From positions 49,708 through 66,070 of the forward strand of contig HF986301.1 in the NCBI GenBank assembly GCA_000432655.1: a DNA stretch of 16,363 bases, in the 5' to 3' direction. The translations under genes were made by a program, and so were the position numbers. Below are positions 8,591-15,753 of the stretch, piece after piece (position 1 is the first letter of the stretch; each line of letters begins with the position of its first letter). Source of the stretch: Bacteroides sp. CAG:1060. GTDB lineage: Bacteria > Bacteroidota > Bacteroidia > Bacteroidales > UBA932. Below the pieces are notes generated by a model. The model was not told the DNA's origin. It ran no database searches and saw only the letters and a program-made list of their open reading frames with translations.

Positions 8591-9826
8591 TTATATCCCG
8601 AACTCTTTTTTAAGCAGCTCGACGCTGTCAAGTTTCTCCCATCCGAAGAACTGTATTCCGTCTTTGACGAACGGTTCGCGTCCCATGTGTCCGTATGCGG
8701 CACATGGCTCGTAGATAGGATTCTTAAGCCCGAACTTCTCAATGATAGCCGCCGGTCTGAGGTCAAACACCTTTCTGATGACAGAAGCAATGTATGCATC
8801 CGCCTGCTGGCCCTGGTATCCCGGAATGGTGCTACTGCCGTACGTGTCCACGAACACACTCACAGGCTCCGCCACGCCAATGGCATACGCTATCTGCACA
8901 AGACACTCTTTGGCCACACCCGCAGCCACAAGATTCTTGGCTATGTATCTGGCCGCATAAGCTGCAGACCTGTCAACTTTGGATGGATCCTTTCCGGAAA
9001 AGGCACCGCCACCATGAGCTCCGCGTCCACCGTATGTATCCACTATGATTTTACGCCCCGTAAGTCCGGTATCTCCGGCAGGTCCGCCAATCACAAACTT
9101 TCCGGTAGGATTGACATGAAGGATGAAATTGTCGTCAAACAGGGACGCGGTCCTGTCCGGAAGCGACGCTATAAGTCTCGGTATGACGATCTCGCGGATG
9201 TCTTTTTCAATACGCGCCTGCATATTTTCATCCGTATCAAACTCATCATGCTGCGTGCTGACCACGATGGTATGTACCCTGATCGGGCAATGTTTCTCAG
9301 AGAACTCGACAGTAAACTGGGATTTTGCATCCGGGCGCAGATACGGCATCAGCTCCGGCTCATTGTGCCTTATATCAGCCAGCACTCTGAGCAACTTGTG
9401 TGACAAAGAAAGGGCCAGAGGCATATATTCATCCGTATCGATGCTGGCGTATCCGAACATCATACCCTGATCTCCGGCGCCCTGCTCTTCCGGCTGCTCG
9501 CGTACCACTCCCCTGTTGATATCCGCACTCTGCTCGTGAATCGTGGAAATGATACCACAAGATGAGGCATCGAAGCCATATTCAGCCTTATCGTACCCGA
9601 TACGCTTGATGACACGACGCACCACCGCCGGCACATCCACATACGCATCATCGGAACGGACCTCTCCGCCCACAACCACCAGTCCGGCGGTACAGAATGT
9701 TTCACAAGCTACTTTGGCCTCTTTGTCCTGACGGAGAAACTCATCAAGAATGGCATCTGAAATCTGGTCAGCGACTTTGTCCGGATGACCTTCGGAGACT
9801 GACTCCGATGTAAATAGATAGTTCAT
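8591..9826 (-). CDS. metK: S-adenosylmethionine synthetase
   Basis: MetK makes S-adenosylmethionine from ATP and methionine in the cytoplasm. The 411-residue product has all family hallmarks: GHPDK (13-17) near the N-terminus, the flexible-loop and ATP motif GAGDQG (116-121), and the phosphate-binding loop [19 protein letters not shown] (272-290). The length is normal for the family. The ATG at 9826 comes directly after the 3' strand of a predicted SAM-II riboswitch, so initiation is probably blocked when SAM is plentiful. The gene has its own promoter and leads a unit with smpB and miaA. MetK supplies the methyl donor for the upstream neighbour TrmB. Confidence 0.98.
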   Translation of the reverse strand: MNYLFTSESVSEGHPDKVADQISDAILDEFLRQDKEAKVACETFCTAGLVVVGGEVRSDDAYVDVPAVVRRVIKRIGYDKAEYGFDASSCGIISTIHEQSADINRGVVREQPEEQGAGDQGMMFGYASIDTDEYMPLALSLSHKLLRVLADIRHNEPELMPYLRPDAKSQFTVEFSEKHCPIRVHTIVVSTQHDEFDTDENMQARIEKDIREIVIPRLIASLPDRTASLFDDNFILHVNPTGKFVIGGPAGDTGLTGRKIIVDTYGGRGAHGGGAFSGKDPSKVDRSAAYAARYIAKNLVAAGVAKECLVQIAYAIGVAEPVSVFVDTYGSSTIPGYQGQQADAYIASVIRKVFDLRPAAIIEKFGLKNPIYEPCAAYGHMGREPFVKDGIQFFGWEKLDSVELLKKEFGI

Positions 9827-9827
9827 A

Positions 9828-9880
9828 TTTTAGCATTTTTTTGAACGAGGTTGCAAGCATTCAAATCTGTCCTCGTCAGC
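9828..9880 (-). promoter_or_regulatory. Predicted SAM-II (metA-type) riboswitch in the metK leader
   Basis: Read 5' to 3' on the minus strand, the leader has stem P1 GACGAGG (9877-9871) pairing with CCTCGTT (9850-9844). Inside the loop are GATTTG (9867-9862) and CTTGCA (9857-9852), and after the stem come an A-run and TGCTAAAA (9835-9828), one base before ATATG, the metK start. The order stem, GAUUU, (C/U)UUGCA, stem, A-run, GCUAAA is the conserved pattern of the SAM-II pseudoknot. GCA of the loop can pair with UGC of the 3' strand to form P2. Placement before metK fits SAM feedback. Because the 3' strand reaches to within two bases of AUG, SAM binding should block ribosome entry rather than cause termination. 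The call is from recall of the motif and needs a covariance-model search. Confidence 0.82.
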
Positions 9881-9891
9881 GTTAAATTTTG

Positions 9892-9922
9892 CAAAGATAG
9901 CAATAATCCAGCATTAAGCAAA
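9892..9922 (-). promoter_or_regulatory. Bacteroidota-type promoter of metK
   Basis: TTTG (9922-9919) and TATCTTTG (9899-9892) on the minus strand are 19 bases apart, an exact match to the TTTG / TAnnTTTG consensus and spacing. The -33 box directly follows the trmB stop codon. Transcription would begin near 9886, just before the riboswitch stem, which supports both calls. Confidence 0.8.
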
Positions 9923-9943
9923 CTACGACTCCGCCTCGGAGTC
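9919..9943 (-). terminator. Possible weak terminator hairpin at the end of trmB
   Basis: A perfect 7-base stem (GACTCCG 9943-9937 with CGGAGTC 9933-9927, three-base loop) covers the last codons of trmB, encoding the acidic DSEAES tail. The following TAGTTTGCTTAATG is only moderately T-rich. It may slow or end the long upstream transcript before the metK promoter. The short U-tract keeps the confidence low. Confidence 0.35.
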
Positions 9944-10783
9944 CTGAGAAGAGAGGAGTTTGCGCCTGCGGGTCTCGGCGGAGTCATGTCCGAACAGCAG
10001 CCTCGGGCCCTCTACGGAACGCCAATAATCCGAGTCGAACTCCGATGGCATATCCGGCTGGCGGAATTCCCCTTCATGGTCAATACAGAAAGAAAGATAA
10101 TTGATATTGTATCCCTGCTCCCTGAACATTGACTCGTAGAAGGTACTGACCTGATACACTTCACTGTCAACCAGCGGCCGCAGTCTGTCCAGTTCGCCAT
10201 ACAGGTCCTCCGTCTGAGCCAGCACTTTCAAGCCGTTGGCCTTGCACACGGACTTGGTATATTCATGCAGGAACCGGGAATCAGTCTTGAGATGCACTAT
10301 CCCGCCTTTGCGAAGCATTTTCCTGTACCTGTCCAGAAAAACCGGAGAACTCAATCTGGAATTCGGACTTTTATACTGAGGATCGGAAAAAGTCAGCCAT
10401 ATTTCAGACACTTCCCCGGGAGCGAAAAAAGCGGAAATGAATTCAATTCGCGCCCTTAGGAAAGCCGCGTTGGAGATATGGTTGGTTTCCACGAATTTAG
10501 CACCTTTCCAAAGCCTGGCTCCCTTGATGTCCACACCGACAAATACTGATTCCGGACGGCGCTGAGCCAACGCCACCGTATATTCTCCCTTACCGCAACC
10601 GAGTTCGAGCACAAGAGGCGCATCGGGACTGCAGGAGCCGAATTTCTCCCGGTGCCAACGGCCCTTTATGGGATGATCGGCCAAATTGGCATAACCATTG
10701 GCAAGCAGTTCCTTCGAAGAAGCCTGCACCAAACAGGAGAAGGTATCGTTCTCTGCAAATTTTCTAAGCTTGTCGTGTCCCAT
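9923..10783 (-). CDS. trmB: tRNA (guanine-N7-)-methyltransferase
   Basis: TrmB methylates N7 of G46 in the tRNA variable loop using S-adenosylmethionine. The 286-residue protein shows the class I methyltransferase SAM site LVLELGCGKGEYT (57-69), the acidic loop VGVDIKGARLWKGAK (83-97), the family motif IWLTFSDPQYKS (128-139, the usual DP pair at 134-135), KTDSRFLHEY (166-175) and STFYESMF (213-220). It is longer than the usual 220-255 residues because of a C-terminal extension (about 245-286) rich in charged and serine residues that looks disordered. Its ATG overlaps the RicT stop by one base (TAATG), implying coupled translation. It is the last gene of the long run that starts with trxA. Confidence 0.95.
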   Translation of the reverse strand: MGHDKLRKFAENDTFSCLVQASSKELLANGYANLADHPIKGRWHREKFGSCSPDAPLVLELGCGKGEYTVALAQRRPESVFVGVDIKGARLWKGAKFVETNHISNAAFLRARIEFISAFFAPGEVSEIWLTFSDPQYKSPNSRLSSPVFLDRYRKMLRKGGIVHLKTDSRFLHEYTKSVCKANGLKVLAQTEDLYGELDRLRPLVDSEVYQVSTFYESMFREQGYNINYLSFCIDHEGEFRQPDMPSEFDSDYWRSVEGPRLLFGHDSAETRRRKLLSSQDSEAES

Positions 10784-11958
10784 TACTCTGATTTGGGATC
10801 TTTGCGGCGAGCCCCACCGCCCTGCTTCTGTCCGTTCTTCTTACCTCCGCGGGAGCGCTTGCGCTTAGGTGTGTCAAAACGGCTTATGCTGTCATCCCCC
10901 ACGGCCGTAATGAATTCCGGTGCTTCCTGCTCCGGCTCACTTCGCAGCGACTCCGGTCTGATGCCGTTGCGATTCATCTTTATAATTTCTACAACTTCCG
11001 ATGCGGCAAGAGGATACAGATTGGCATCCGATGTCTTGTCGTATGAGAAGTACATCAGTTCCTTGAGAATATCCGTCTTGCGAAGATATGCCTGCCCGTC
11101 TTCAAACTCCAGAGGTTCATTTACCCGAGGAATACGCGACTGAGCGTCCATATATGTCGCCACTTCGTAATTCAGACAACATTTGAGCTTTCCGCACTGT
11201 CCGGCAAGTTTCTGCGGGTTGAGCGAAAGGTCCTGACAACGGGCCGCCGCAGTAGAAATGCTCTGAAAGGAAGAAATATAGTTGGCACAGCACAATTCGC
11301 GTCCGCAGACTCCAAGTCCGCCGATGAGACCGGCTTCCTGCCGCGCTCCTATCTGCTTCATTTCTATTCTGATACGAAACTCCTCGGCAAAGACTTTGAT
11401 AAGTTGTCTGAAATCCACACGCCCGTCGGCAATATAATAGAATATTGCCTTGGAGCCATCCCCCTGGAATTCCACATCTCCGATTTTCATTTCAAGTCCC
11501 ATCTCAGCCGCAATGCTTCGAGCCTTTATCATCGTCTCCTGCTCCCTTGCAATAGACTCCTGCCAACGGTCGATATCGGACTGGCGGGCCTTCCTGTATA
11601 TCTTCTTAAGGTCAGCGGTATCCGGGTCAAGCCCTTTGTATTTCATCTGGCGGCCGACAATAGGACCCTCAAGCGTCACGATTCCAAGGTCCAGACCGGA
11701 CACAGCTTCCACCATCACCAAGTCACCGACTCTTACATTCTGGGGAGAATCATTGATATAGAATCCTTTGCGCGTATTCTTGAACCTGACCTCGAAAATA
11801 TCCTTATATGTTCCGTCCTGTGCATCCTTGAGCCAATTGCGATCACCGAGTTTGCAGCAGCCCGGACGATATGTACAGCACACATCGCCGGTTTCCGTAT
11901 CGCTGGTGACGACACAACCTCTCAGGCAGTCATATTGTATAGATTCGTTATTTTGCAT
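10783..11958 (-). CDS. ricT: RicT/YaaT-like PSP1-domain protein
   Basis: A 391-residue cytoplasmic protein with the PSP1 C-terminal domain (about 115-205) found in B. subtilis RicT (YaaT), a subunit of an iron-sulfur-containing complex that affects RNA processing. The diagnostic cysteine pair of motifs is present: GVCGRELCCANYISSFQSIS (216-235) and GQCGKLKCCLNYE (253-265), giving Cys218, 223, 224, 255, 260 and 261. Two extra pairs, CC at 27-28 and CC at 34-35 (CCTYRPGCCKLGD), lie near the N-terminus. The tail (about 364-388) is very basic and low in complexity (KRKRSRGGKKNGQKQGGG), which could bind RNA. It overlaps holB by 11 bases; the holB-yaaT pairing is also known from Bacillus. In Bacteroidota the partners RicA and RicF are not expected, so the role is an inference. 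Family assignment is firm. Confidence 0.88.
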   Translation of the reverse strand: MQNNESIQYDCLRGCVVTSDTETGDVCCTYRPGCCKLGDRNWLKDAQDGTYKDIFEVRFKNTRKGFYINDSPQNVRVGDLVMVEAVSGLDLGIVTLEGPIVGRQMKYKGLDPDTADLKKIYRKARQSDIDRWQESIAREQETMIKARSIAAEMGLEMKIGDVEFQGDGSKAIFYYIADGRVDFRQLIKVFAEEFRIRIEMKQIGARQEAGLIGGLGVCGRELCCANYISSFQSISTAAARCQDLSLNPQKLAGQCGKLKCCLNYEVATYMDAQSRIPRVNEPLEFEDGQAYLRKTDILKELMYFSYDKTSDANLYPLAASEVVEIIKMNRNGIRPESLRSEPEQEAPEFITAVGDDSISRFDTPKRKRSRGGKKNGQKQGGGARRKDPKSE

Positions 11959-12931
11959 ATATCATCAATTTATCCACCATATCGGTGAACAATATCTTAA
12001 GGTTAATATTCAAATCAATTTTCCTGGCCGCATCATCAAATACTGAAAGGGCATTGCGCGGAAAACTCTTAGGCAGGGAAGATGCGCTCCGTCTTGCAAT
12101 TTCCGAGGTGGAATCGGAAGGAAGTCCCTGTTGGACAAGAAAAATCTCCCGGATGGAAAACGCGGCAAATTTACAAAACGATTTTGCAATGTCCCTCGAA
12201 GGCAACCCCGCAAGGGAATCGGCCACATCAAGAGCCGCAAAAAAATCCCGCGAACACAATGCGTCAAGCAGCATCGAATACAACTCCGGGGACTGGAAAG
12301 AAACGGGGGCTCCACAGCCCGAGCCGGCCACCATAATACGCTGGCAACGGGAAGAAATGGTCTGAAGAACTTTTTCCGGATGATGGGTAATCATCACAAA
12401 TACCGTTTTGCTGTCCGGCTCCTCCACACTTTTGAGAAGCCGGTTGGCCGCCTCGGCGTTCATGTATTCCGGCAGAAAAACCACAACCGTGCGAAAACCT
12501 CCCTCCAAGGAACTTACCGAAAGCTCATCCAGCAGGTGCTTGGCCTCATCCACACCTATCATCTGCTTTTTCCCTTCAATGCCCAATGCAGCCGAAAGTT
12601 CATCCTCCGTAAAGCGGGGATTACTCAATGCAAGTTCCCTGAATTGCTTTGAAAACTGTGCCGACAGCATGGATGACGCCGTAGGGAAAATAAAGTGCAC
12701 ATCCGGATGAATCAGCTTTCCGGTCTTGTTGCACTGCGGGCATTCCCCGCAAAAACTCCCATTGACATGGGAATGACAATACAGATACCTGACAAAGGCG
12801 AGACAGATCTCCATGGCCTGTCCTCCATCCTCGTCCTGAAGGAGAATCGCATTCGGCACCTTCCCGGCATCCACCATGCCGAAAAGAGCTTTTACTACCC
12901 CTTCATTTCCGCGTATCTGATCAAATGTCAT
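11948..12931 (-). CDS. holB: DNA polymerase III delta' subunit
   Basis: The delta' subunit is part of the clamp loader that places the sliding clamp on DNA. The 327-residue product begins MTFDQIRGNEGVVKALF, contains a zinc-binding cluster (Cys52, 61, 64, 67 in YCHSHVNGSFCGECPQC), then KLIHPDVHFIFP, and the AAA+ sensor region EYMNAEAANRLLKSVEEP followed by TISSRCQRI. It lacks a Walker A motif (LLQDEDGGQA in its place), as usual for delta', which does not hydrolyse ATP. A longer reading from 12973 is possible but would run 46 bases into ispB. The ATG at 12931 overlaps the ispB stop as ATGA and matches the family start, so it was chosen. The gene overlaps ricT by 11 bases at its end. Confidence 0.92.
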   Translation of the reverse strand: MTFDQIRGNEGVVKALFGMVDAGKVPNAILLQDEDGGQAMEICLAFVRYLYCHSHVNGSFCGECPQCNKTGKLIHPDVHFIFPTASSMLSAQFSKQFRELALSNPRFTEDELSAALGIEGKKQMIGVDEAKHLLDELSVSSLEGGFRTVVVFLPEYMNAEAANRLLKSVEEPDSKTVFVMITHHPEKVLQTISSRCQRIMVAGSGCGAPVSFQSPELYSMLLDALCSRDFFAALDVADSLAGLPSRDIAKSFCKFAAFSIREIFLVQQGLPSDSTSEIARRSASSLPKSFPRNALSVFDDAARKIDLNINLKILFTDMVDKLMIYAK

Positions 12932-13896
12932 ATATTTCTCAAAGTATTGTACTCGGCAATGGATATAAGACAATCTTTTGCCACCGAATCTTCAAGCACT
13001 CCAAGAGCGGCTTTTGACTTGTCAATATACCGCTCCAAACAATCTGAAGCATAATTCAGCCCTCCGTTTTCCAATACAAATGTCCTTATCTCGTCCTGAT
13101 ATTCAGGATGGGAATCCATCTGCCTTATCTTGGAACGGATCTCGCTTTCACAACCTGCGTTCTTCAAGGCACCAAGAAGCGGAAGGGTGATTTTTTTCTC
13201 CTTCAAATCCACGCCTGTAGGCTTGCCCAATGCGTCCGTGCCTACATAATCAAGGATATCGTCTTTGATCTGGAAAGCAATTCCAAGAGACGTTCCATAG
13301 TCTTTTGCGGCCTGCACCTTGTCTTCAGGAGCATTGATCGAGCACACCGCCGCTAATGTGGCCGCATAAAAAAGTGAAGCTGTCTTATATTCGACGATGC
13401 GATAATAGTCCGACTCCTGTGTGTCTGCACTTCCCGCCTTTTCGAGCTGCATAACCTCGCCCTCGGCAAGGCTCGTAAGACTATTGGACAAAAAGCCGAC
13501 GGCTTCTTTGTATGAGGCGGCACCGAAGACGAGTTCCATCGCCTTTGACAGCCAGAAATCGCCCACCAGTACGGCTACCGACGGTCCCAGCAACGCGGAT
13601 ACGGTAGGCAGACCACGCCGCTCCGAGCTTTCGTCAGCCACATCATCATGGAGCAAAGTGGCGTTATGTAAAAGTTCTATGGCTGCGGCATAGCGATACG
13701 TGTCATCATTCGGCTGCCCACAGGCCTTTGCCATAAGCAATGCCACCATCGGCCGCAGCATCTTGCCGGAATGGGACCGGATACGCAAATTCACAGAATC
13801 GAGCATATGCACATCCGTGTACAGTGCGCTGTCCATATAAGCCAGCACCTTTTCCCAGTCTGATGACAGGTATGCCAATATTTCTTCCCGGCTCAC
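12928..13896 (-). CDS. ispB: Polyprenyl diphosphate synthase, long-chain type
   Basis: A trans-prenyltransferase of 322 residues that adds isopentenyl units to an allylic diphosphate, most likely to make the side chain of menaquinone. Both aspartate-rich motifs are visible: DDVAD (84-88, in LLHDDVADESSERRG) and DDILD (212-216, in FQIKDDILDYVG). Small residues (Ala79, Thr80) lie just before the first motif, where bulky residues would stop chain growth early, so a long product is expected; the exact length cannot be read. The start is GTG at 13896, overlapping the preceding stop as GTGA. The first internal ATG would remove 20 residues of the N-terminal helix. Its stop overlaps the holB start as ATGA. 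Confidence 0.93.
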   Translation of the reverse strand: MSREEILAYLSSDWEKVLAYMDSALYTDVHMLDSVNLRIRSHSGKMLRPMVALLMAKACGQPNDDTYRYAAAIELLHNATLLHDDVADESSERRGLPTVSALLGPSVAVLVGDFWLSKAMELVFGAASYKEAVGFLSNSLTSLAEGEVMQLEKAGSADTQESDYYRIVEYKTASLFYAATLAAVCSINAPEDKVQAAKDYGTSLGIAFQIKDDILDYVGTDALGKPTGVDLKEKKITLPLLGALKNAGCESEIRSKIRQMDSHPEYQDEIRTFVLENGGLNYASDCLERYIDKSKAALGVLEDSVAKDCLISIAEYNTLRNI

Positions 13897-14423
13897 AACA
13901 ATGATTTCAATTGTTCAACTGTCTCCGGAAAGGATATAAGCTCCCTCGAGGCCTTGTCCAACATGCCTTTCTCTACGAACAGGTCAAGCTGCCTTCGATA
14001 AGGTTCATAGAACCCGTCCATGTTGAAAGCCACGACCCTGCCCTTATAAATCCCCATTTTGGCAAGACAATAGGTCTCTGACAGCTCATCCAGCGTCCCT
14101 ATTCCCCCTGGAAGGGCAATCGCAAGGCAGGTTCCTTCCCGCATTGCATCCTTTCTCTCCGACATCTTATCCGTCCAGATACACCGTGAAAGCTGCGGAT
14201 GTTCCAGGCCTTTCATAAAACGGGGAATGGCGCCGATAACCTCCACGCCACACGCCGATGCCTCATCGCACACAACTTTCATGGTACCCTTTATGGTACC
14301 GCCCGACACGATGTCATATCCAGACAAACAAGCCGCACGTACTATCTCACGTGCAGCTTGATTGTATATCGGGTCTATATCATTACTGGCGGAACAAAAA
14401 ACGACCGCCCTTTTATCTGACAT
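13893..14423 (-). CDS. LOG-family nucleotide phosphoribohydrolase (TIGR00730-like)
   Basis: A 176-residue Rossmann-type protein of the LOG family. The active-site signatures are LPGGIGTLDELSE (104-116) and MSERKDAM (87-94), with a variant of the usual GGG loop at SGGTIKGTM (40-48). LOG proteins split the N-glycosidic bond of nucleoside monophosphates such as AMP or cytokinin ribotides; in bacteria the natural substrate is often unknown, and older notes as lysine decarboxylase are not supported. It lies 3 bases after the beta-barrel gene and its stop overlaps the GTG of ispB. Confidence 0.9.
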   Translation of the reverse strand: MSDKRAVVFCSASNDIDPIYNQAAREIVRAACLSGYDIVSGGTIKGTMKVVCDEASACGVEVIGAIPRFMKGLEHPQLSRCIWTDKMSERKDAMREGTCLAIALPGGIGTLDELSETYCLAKMGIYKGRVVAFNMDGFYEPYRRQLDLFVEKGMLDKASRELISFPETVEQLKSLL

Positions 14424-14426
14424 ATT

Positions 14427-15074
14427 TTAGAACAGCAATGTAATTGTAGCGGAGATACCGTTCACATTCTTGGCATTGATGTCTCCGAGTCCGGAAATAA
14501 TACTGTCAAGAGTAGCATCCTGCGTACCATAAAGATCGCTCAAAGTCCAGAAATACTTGACACTCACCTGAATATGACGGAGAACTTCCACACCGGCACC
14601 AAGGCTGACACCATACTCGAGACGGTTCTTCACGTTGTCCCAGGTCTTCTTCGGCTCGGAAGCCGCTGCGATTGCTCCGGAAGCGGATACCTCATTGGTG
14701 ATAGCATATCCTACAAAAGGCTCTGCCAAACCATAAACTCTTACGATACGTCCGATACCAAGACCAGCCTGAACCTGTACAGGAACCTCTACAAATCCGG
14801 TCTTGAAGTTAAGCTTGGTGTCACCAATTTTCGTCACGTCAAAATTGCTCCCCTTTACATTGTAGAGGATGGCCGGCTGAATTGCAAGAATGTTGCCGAT
14901 TCCTATCTTGTAGGTAAGTCCGACATGATAACTGTTCACGGCTCCTCCCTTGACATCTTTAGCAGCATCCTCGAGAGTAGCGGAAGCAGAGGTTAAACCA
15001 GCACTTATACCCACCTGGGCATAAGCGGAAACAGCGAGCGCGAGCGCCGCAATGGCCAGAATAAATTTTTTCAT
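14427..15074 (-). CDS. Small outer-membrane beta-barrel protein
   Basis: A 215-residue protein with a clear Sec signal peptide (MKKFILAIAALALAVSAYAQ, cleavage likely after AYA at 19). The mature part alternates hydrophobic and polar residues in short strands (YHVGLTYKIG, LAIQPAILYNV, FVEVPVQVQAGLG, LEYGVSLGAGVEV, IQVSVKYFWTLSDLYG) and ends with ISATITLLF, a terminal aromatic residue typical of barrels inserted by the BAM complex. It matches the general Bacteroidota outer-membrane beta-barrel (PorT-like) family. Its ligand or function cannot be deduced. It lies 17 bases after trxA and 3 bases before the LOG gene, an odd place for a porin inside a housekeeping run. Confidence 0.88.
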   Translation of the reverse strand: MKKFILAIAALALAVSAYAQVGISAGLTSASATLEDAAKDVKGGAVNSYHVGLTYKIGIGNILAIQPAILYNVKGSNFDVTKIGDTKLNFKTGFVEVPVQVQAGLGIGRIVRVYGLAEPFVGYAITNEVSASGAIAAASEPKKTWDNVKNRLEYGVSLGAGVEVLRHIQVSVKYFWTLSDLYGTQDATLDSIISGLGDINAKNVNGISATITLLF

Positions 15075-15091
15075 CTAAAAATTTTTTAAAA

Positions 15092-15406
15092 CTACAATAA
15101 TTTCTCAATACGGGAAACAATGTCCTGCTTGGACACAACTCCTACCGTCCTGTCCACCACCTCTCCGTTCTTGATGAACACCAGAGTAGGGATATTACGG
15201 ATTCCGTACTTCATAGAGATGTCTTCACAGTCGTCAACGTTGCATTTGGCCACTATGGCTTTATCTGCATACTCTTCCGCAACCTCTTCAACAGTAGGAC
15301 CAAGAACTCGGCACGGACCGCACCATGTGGCCCAGAAATCTATAACAACCGGCTTACCGGAAGCAAGGACCTCCGCAATATTAGCGTCATTTATAACCTT
15401 TGCCAT
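15092..15406 (-). CDS. trxA: Thioredoxin
   Basis: A cytoplasmic 104-residue thioredoxin of standard size. The redox site WCGPC (28-32) follows VIDFWAT, and IRNIPTLVFIKNGE carries the cis-proline facing the active site. It reduces protein disulfides, fed by thioredoxin reductase. No signal peptide or lipobox is seen, which sets it apart from the TlpA-like proteins common in this phylum. It is the first gene after a hairpin terminator and probably leads the run down to trmB. Confidence 0.97.
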   Translation of the reverse strand: MAKVINDANIAEVLASGKPVVIDFWATWCGPCRVLGPTVEEVAEEYADKAIVAKCNVDDCEDISMKYGIRNIPTLVFIKNGEVVDRTVGVVSKQDIVSRIEKLL

Positions 15407-15420
15407 ATCAAATCTATTTT

Positions 15421-15454
15421 AAAAAAATATCCGCCGCCACCATGGCGACGGATA
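15421..15454 (-). terminator. Rho-independent terminator of the efflux-pump unit
   Basis: On the minus strand, TATCCGTCGCC (15454-15444) pairs with GGCGGCGGATA (15438-15428) across a 5-base loop, with one G-T wobble, and is followed by a run of T (TTTTTTT at 15427-15421). The stem lies directly after the stop codon of the small 97-residue protein gene (15460). It overlaps the likely start point of the next transcript. Confidence 0.8.
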
Positions 15455-15485
15455 CAAAATTAATACAAAGTTTCAATATTCCAAA
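15455..15485 (-). promoter_or_regulatory. Candidate Bacteroidota promoter for trxA and the genes after it
   Basis: TTTG (15485-15482) and TAATTTTG (15462-15455) on the minus strand, 19 bases apart, match the TTTG / TAnnTTTG pattern. The boxes lie within the last codons of the small protein gene, and the -7 box contains its TAA stop. The start point would fall at about 15450, inside the 5' arm of the hairpin terminator. Confidence 0.5.
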
Positions 15486-15753
15486 CGAATGCCCGCAATC
15501 CAAGTTCCGGGGAAGACTCATCTTTAGCCTTAAGGGCTTGAAGAATAGGTTCCACCTTATCGTCCTTGACTACGGAAAGCACCGCATGGTTCATCTCCGG
15601 CCATGCATGACTCCCAAATCGGGCCTGGCCGTTGAAACTTCCCTTGCCTTCAATATCCTCCCATTTGGTATATCCGCGCTGTCCGAACTGCGCCAGGATA
15701 TCACAAATTTCTTCATTGTAGGACTGATTGTACGCTATGAACAATGCTTTCAT
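15460..15753 (-). CDS. Small conserved protein after the RND pump, possibly PII-like
   Basis: A 97-residue soluble protein starting MKALFIAYNQSYNEEI. It has no signal peptide or membrane segment. Its outline (strand, helix EEICDILAQFGQRG, strand, then VEPILQALKAK, strand RAFVWNIE) suggests a ferredoxin-like alpha/beta fold as in PII or CutA, but this is inference. Conserved-looking residues are the GQRGYTKW turn, GSHAWPEMNHA and LGLRAFVWNIE. Small PII-like proteins are known beside RND pumps in other phyla, where they may sense the pump's substrate. The ATG at 15753 overlaps the pump's stop (ATGA), fixing both the start and the functional link. A longer reading from 15873 lies entirely over the pump gene and was not used. 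Confidence 0.82.
   Translation of the reverse strand: MKALFIAYNQSYNEEICDILAQFGQRGYTKWEDIEGKGSFNGQARFGSHAWPEMNHAVLSVVKDDKVEPILQALKAKDESSPELGLRAFVWNIETLY

Noticed and set aside
12932..12973. An upstream ATG that would lengthen holB by 14 residues
   Set aside because: It lies within ispB, adds residues not found in the family, and the ATG at 12931 gives an ATGA overlap like the other junctions.
15075..15091. A/T palindrome (AAAAATTTTTT) between trxA and the beta-barrel gene
   Set aside because: It has no G/C stem and no loop; it reads as ordinary A/T-rich spacer and does not argue for a break in the transcript.
15409..15416. A TAGATTTG box just before trxA as its promoter
   Set aside because: It is three bases from the ATG and has no TTTG at 19-20 bases upstream, so it would give a leaderless transcript; the pair at 15455-15485 fits better.
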